5,963 nt of DNA from assembly GCA_913044255.1 (NCBI GenBank), contig CAJWOI010000188.1, forward strand, positions 1 through 5,963. The letters run 5' to 3'. This stretch comes from an uncultured Alphaproteobacteria bacterium. Lineage in GTDB: Bacteria > Pseudomonadota > Alphaproteobacteria > UBA7887. A model generated the notes under the pieces. The model searched no databases. It was given only the letters and a program-made list of their open reading frames with translations, and was not told where the DNA came from. The position numbers were made by a program, and so were the translations under genes. This document shows, one piece after another, positions 5,189 to 5,963 of this stretch; within the stretch, counting starts at the first letter, position 1, and each line of letters begins with the position of its first letter.

Positions 5189-5963
5189 ATGTCGTTCTAT
5201 CTTCAGAAAAAGTCAGCGTTGGTGGCAGCGACGGCAACCACCGTGATGTTCACCATGACGTCCTTGGCGGCAGCGGAGAGTGTGAATTGGAATCTGTCCG
5301 TCTGGGGTAAAAGCCGGTCATCCACCAGGAACATCGAGGGTTTGGCGGCGGAGGTCGCAAAGAAAACAGGGGACCAATTCAAGATCAAAATTCACTATGG
5401 TGGTCTATCCAAGCCCAAGGAAAATCTCGACGGCATCAAAATCGGCGCTTTTCAGATGGCGGTAATGTGCAACTTCTATCATCCGGGTAAAACCCCCACC
5501 ATGGGTGGTCTGGACCTGCCGTTCCTACCGATCTCACACCTGGGAGTACGGCAGGCGGTGGAAGAAGCCTATTACAAGCATCCGGCGGTGATCAAGGATT
5601 TGGCACGCTGGGGCGCCATGTTCGTCATGGGCGGCGGGTTGCAGCAATATGAATTCATGGGTTCCGGTAAGCCGCCGTTAACTTTGTCGGACTGGAAAGG
5701 TCGGCGGGTTCGGATCGGTGGCGGCATGGCCAAGGCGATGGCTTTACTTGGCGCGGTGCCTACCACGGTGCCATCCCCGGAAGTCTACCAAATGATGGAA
5801 CGTGGCGCCGTCGATGCGGTGGGCTTTCCCTACTATGCCTTTGCCGCTTTCAAGTTGCCCGCGATCTCGAAATGGTTTACCGGCAATATGGCTTTAGGAA
5901 CGGTGGGCCGTCCCACGATGGCCAACATCAAGGCTTTCAATAAGCTATCGAAGGAATATCAGG
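5189..5963 (+). CDS. TRAP transporter substrate-binding protein, DctP family (3' end outside window)
   Basis: An open frame of 258 codons that runs off the right edge; DctP proteins are usually 320-350 residues, so roughly three quarters is visible. It should be exported to the periplasm, bind an organic acid and deliver it to DctQ/DctM-type membrane subunits, presumably encoded to the right. Residues 1-29 form a signal peptide: K7-K8, a hydrophobic stretch to L26, and an Ala-Ala-Ala cleavage site before E30. Family features follow: GLAAEVAKKTGDQFKIKIHY (51-70), IKIGAFQMAVM (83-93) and the DLPFL block (109-113). DWKGRRVRIGG (168-178) contains R175, at the position of the conserved carboxylate-binding arginine of TRAP binding proteins. 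PSPEVYQMMERGAVDA (195-210) is typical of the family. Its GC content is higher than the leader before it. A carboxylate substrate fits the CoA-ester enzymes nearby, but its identity is unknown. Confidence 0.9.
   Translation, partial: MSFYLQKKSALVAATATTVMFTMTSLAAAESVNWNLSVWGKSRSSTRNIEGLAAEVAKKTGDQFKIKIHYGGLSKPKENLDGIKIGAFQMAVMCNFYHPGKTPTMGGLDLPFLPISHLGVRQAVEEAYYKHPAVIKDLARWGAMFVMGGGLQQYEFMGSGKPPLTLSDWKGRRVRIGGGMAKAMALLGAVPTTVPSPEVYQMMERGAVDAVGFPYYAFAAFKLPAISKWFTGNMALGTVGRPTMANIKAFNKLSKEYQ

Noticed and set aside
4953..5237. 94-codon minus-strand frame over the TRAP leader
   Set aside because: It is antisense to the signal-peptide start of the TRAP gene, and I see no initiation signal or known domain.
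1..5963. CRISPR array, tRNA, insertion sequence or phage elements
   Set aside because: No regularly spaced repeats, tRNA-like folds, transposase motifs or terminal inverted repeats were seen by eye.

Overview
This is a bacterial catabolic locus with five recognisable protein-coding genes plus one that enters from the left edge. Its theme is the handling of acyl-CoA esters of a small, probably branched or dicarboxylic, organic acid. The parts are a two-subunit coenzyme-B12 acyl-CoA mutase, a family III CoA-transferase, an acyl-CoA dehydrogenase, an IclR-type regulator and the start of a TRAP-transporter binding protein. TRAP uptake, IclR control and a split B12 mutase together suggest a free-living, probably proteobacterial heterotroph. 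No rRNA, tRNA or other taxonomic marker is present, so this is inference only.

Layout: positions 1-1194 (+) carry the C-terminal half of the mutase large subunit, then 12 bases, then the complete B12-binding small subunit. They converge with a CoA-transferase gene on the minus strand (1289-2512). A 381-base divergent control region (2513-2893) separates that gene from the acyl-CoA dehydrogenase (2894-4078, +). The control region holds two palindromes that share a core, a further inverted repeat, a near-perfect direct repeat and a consensus -35 hexamer. The IclR regulator (4141-4956, +) follows the dehydrogenase after 62 bases. A 232-base AT-richer leader (4957-5188) contains a possible 35-codon ORF and two hairpins. 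The TRAP binding protein starts at 5189 and runs off the right edge.

Working model (inference): the TRAP system imports a carboxylate, the CoA-transferase activates it, and the mutase and dehydrogenase rearrange and oxidise it. The IclR protein may control the divergent promoters through the paired palindromes. The substrate cannot be read from this window because the main specificity residues of the mutase lie upstream of it. Three points stand out: the mutase large subunit departs from the usual catalytic-subunit motif, the dehydrogenase has its probable catalytic glutamate at the isovaleryl-CoA dehydrogenase position, and the operator architecture is unusually ordered.
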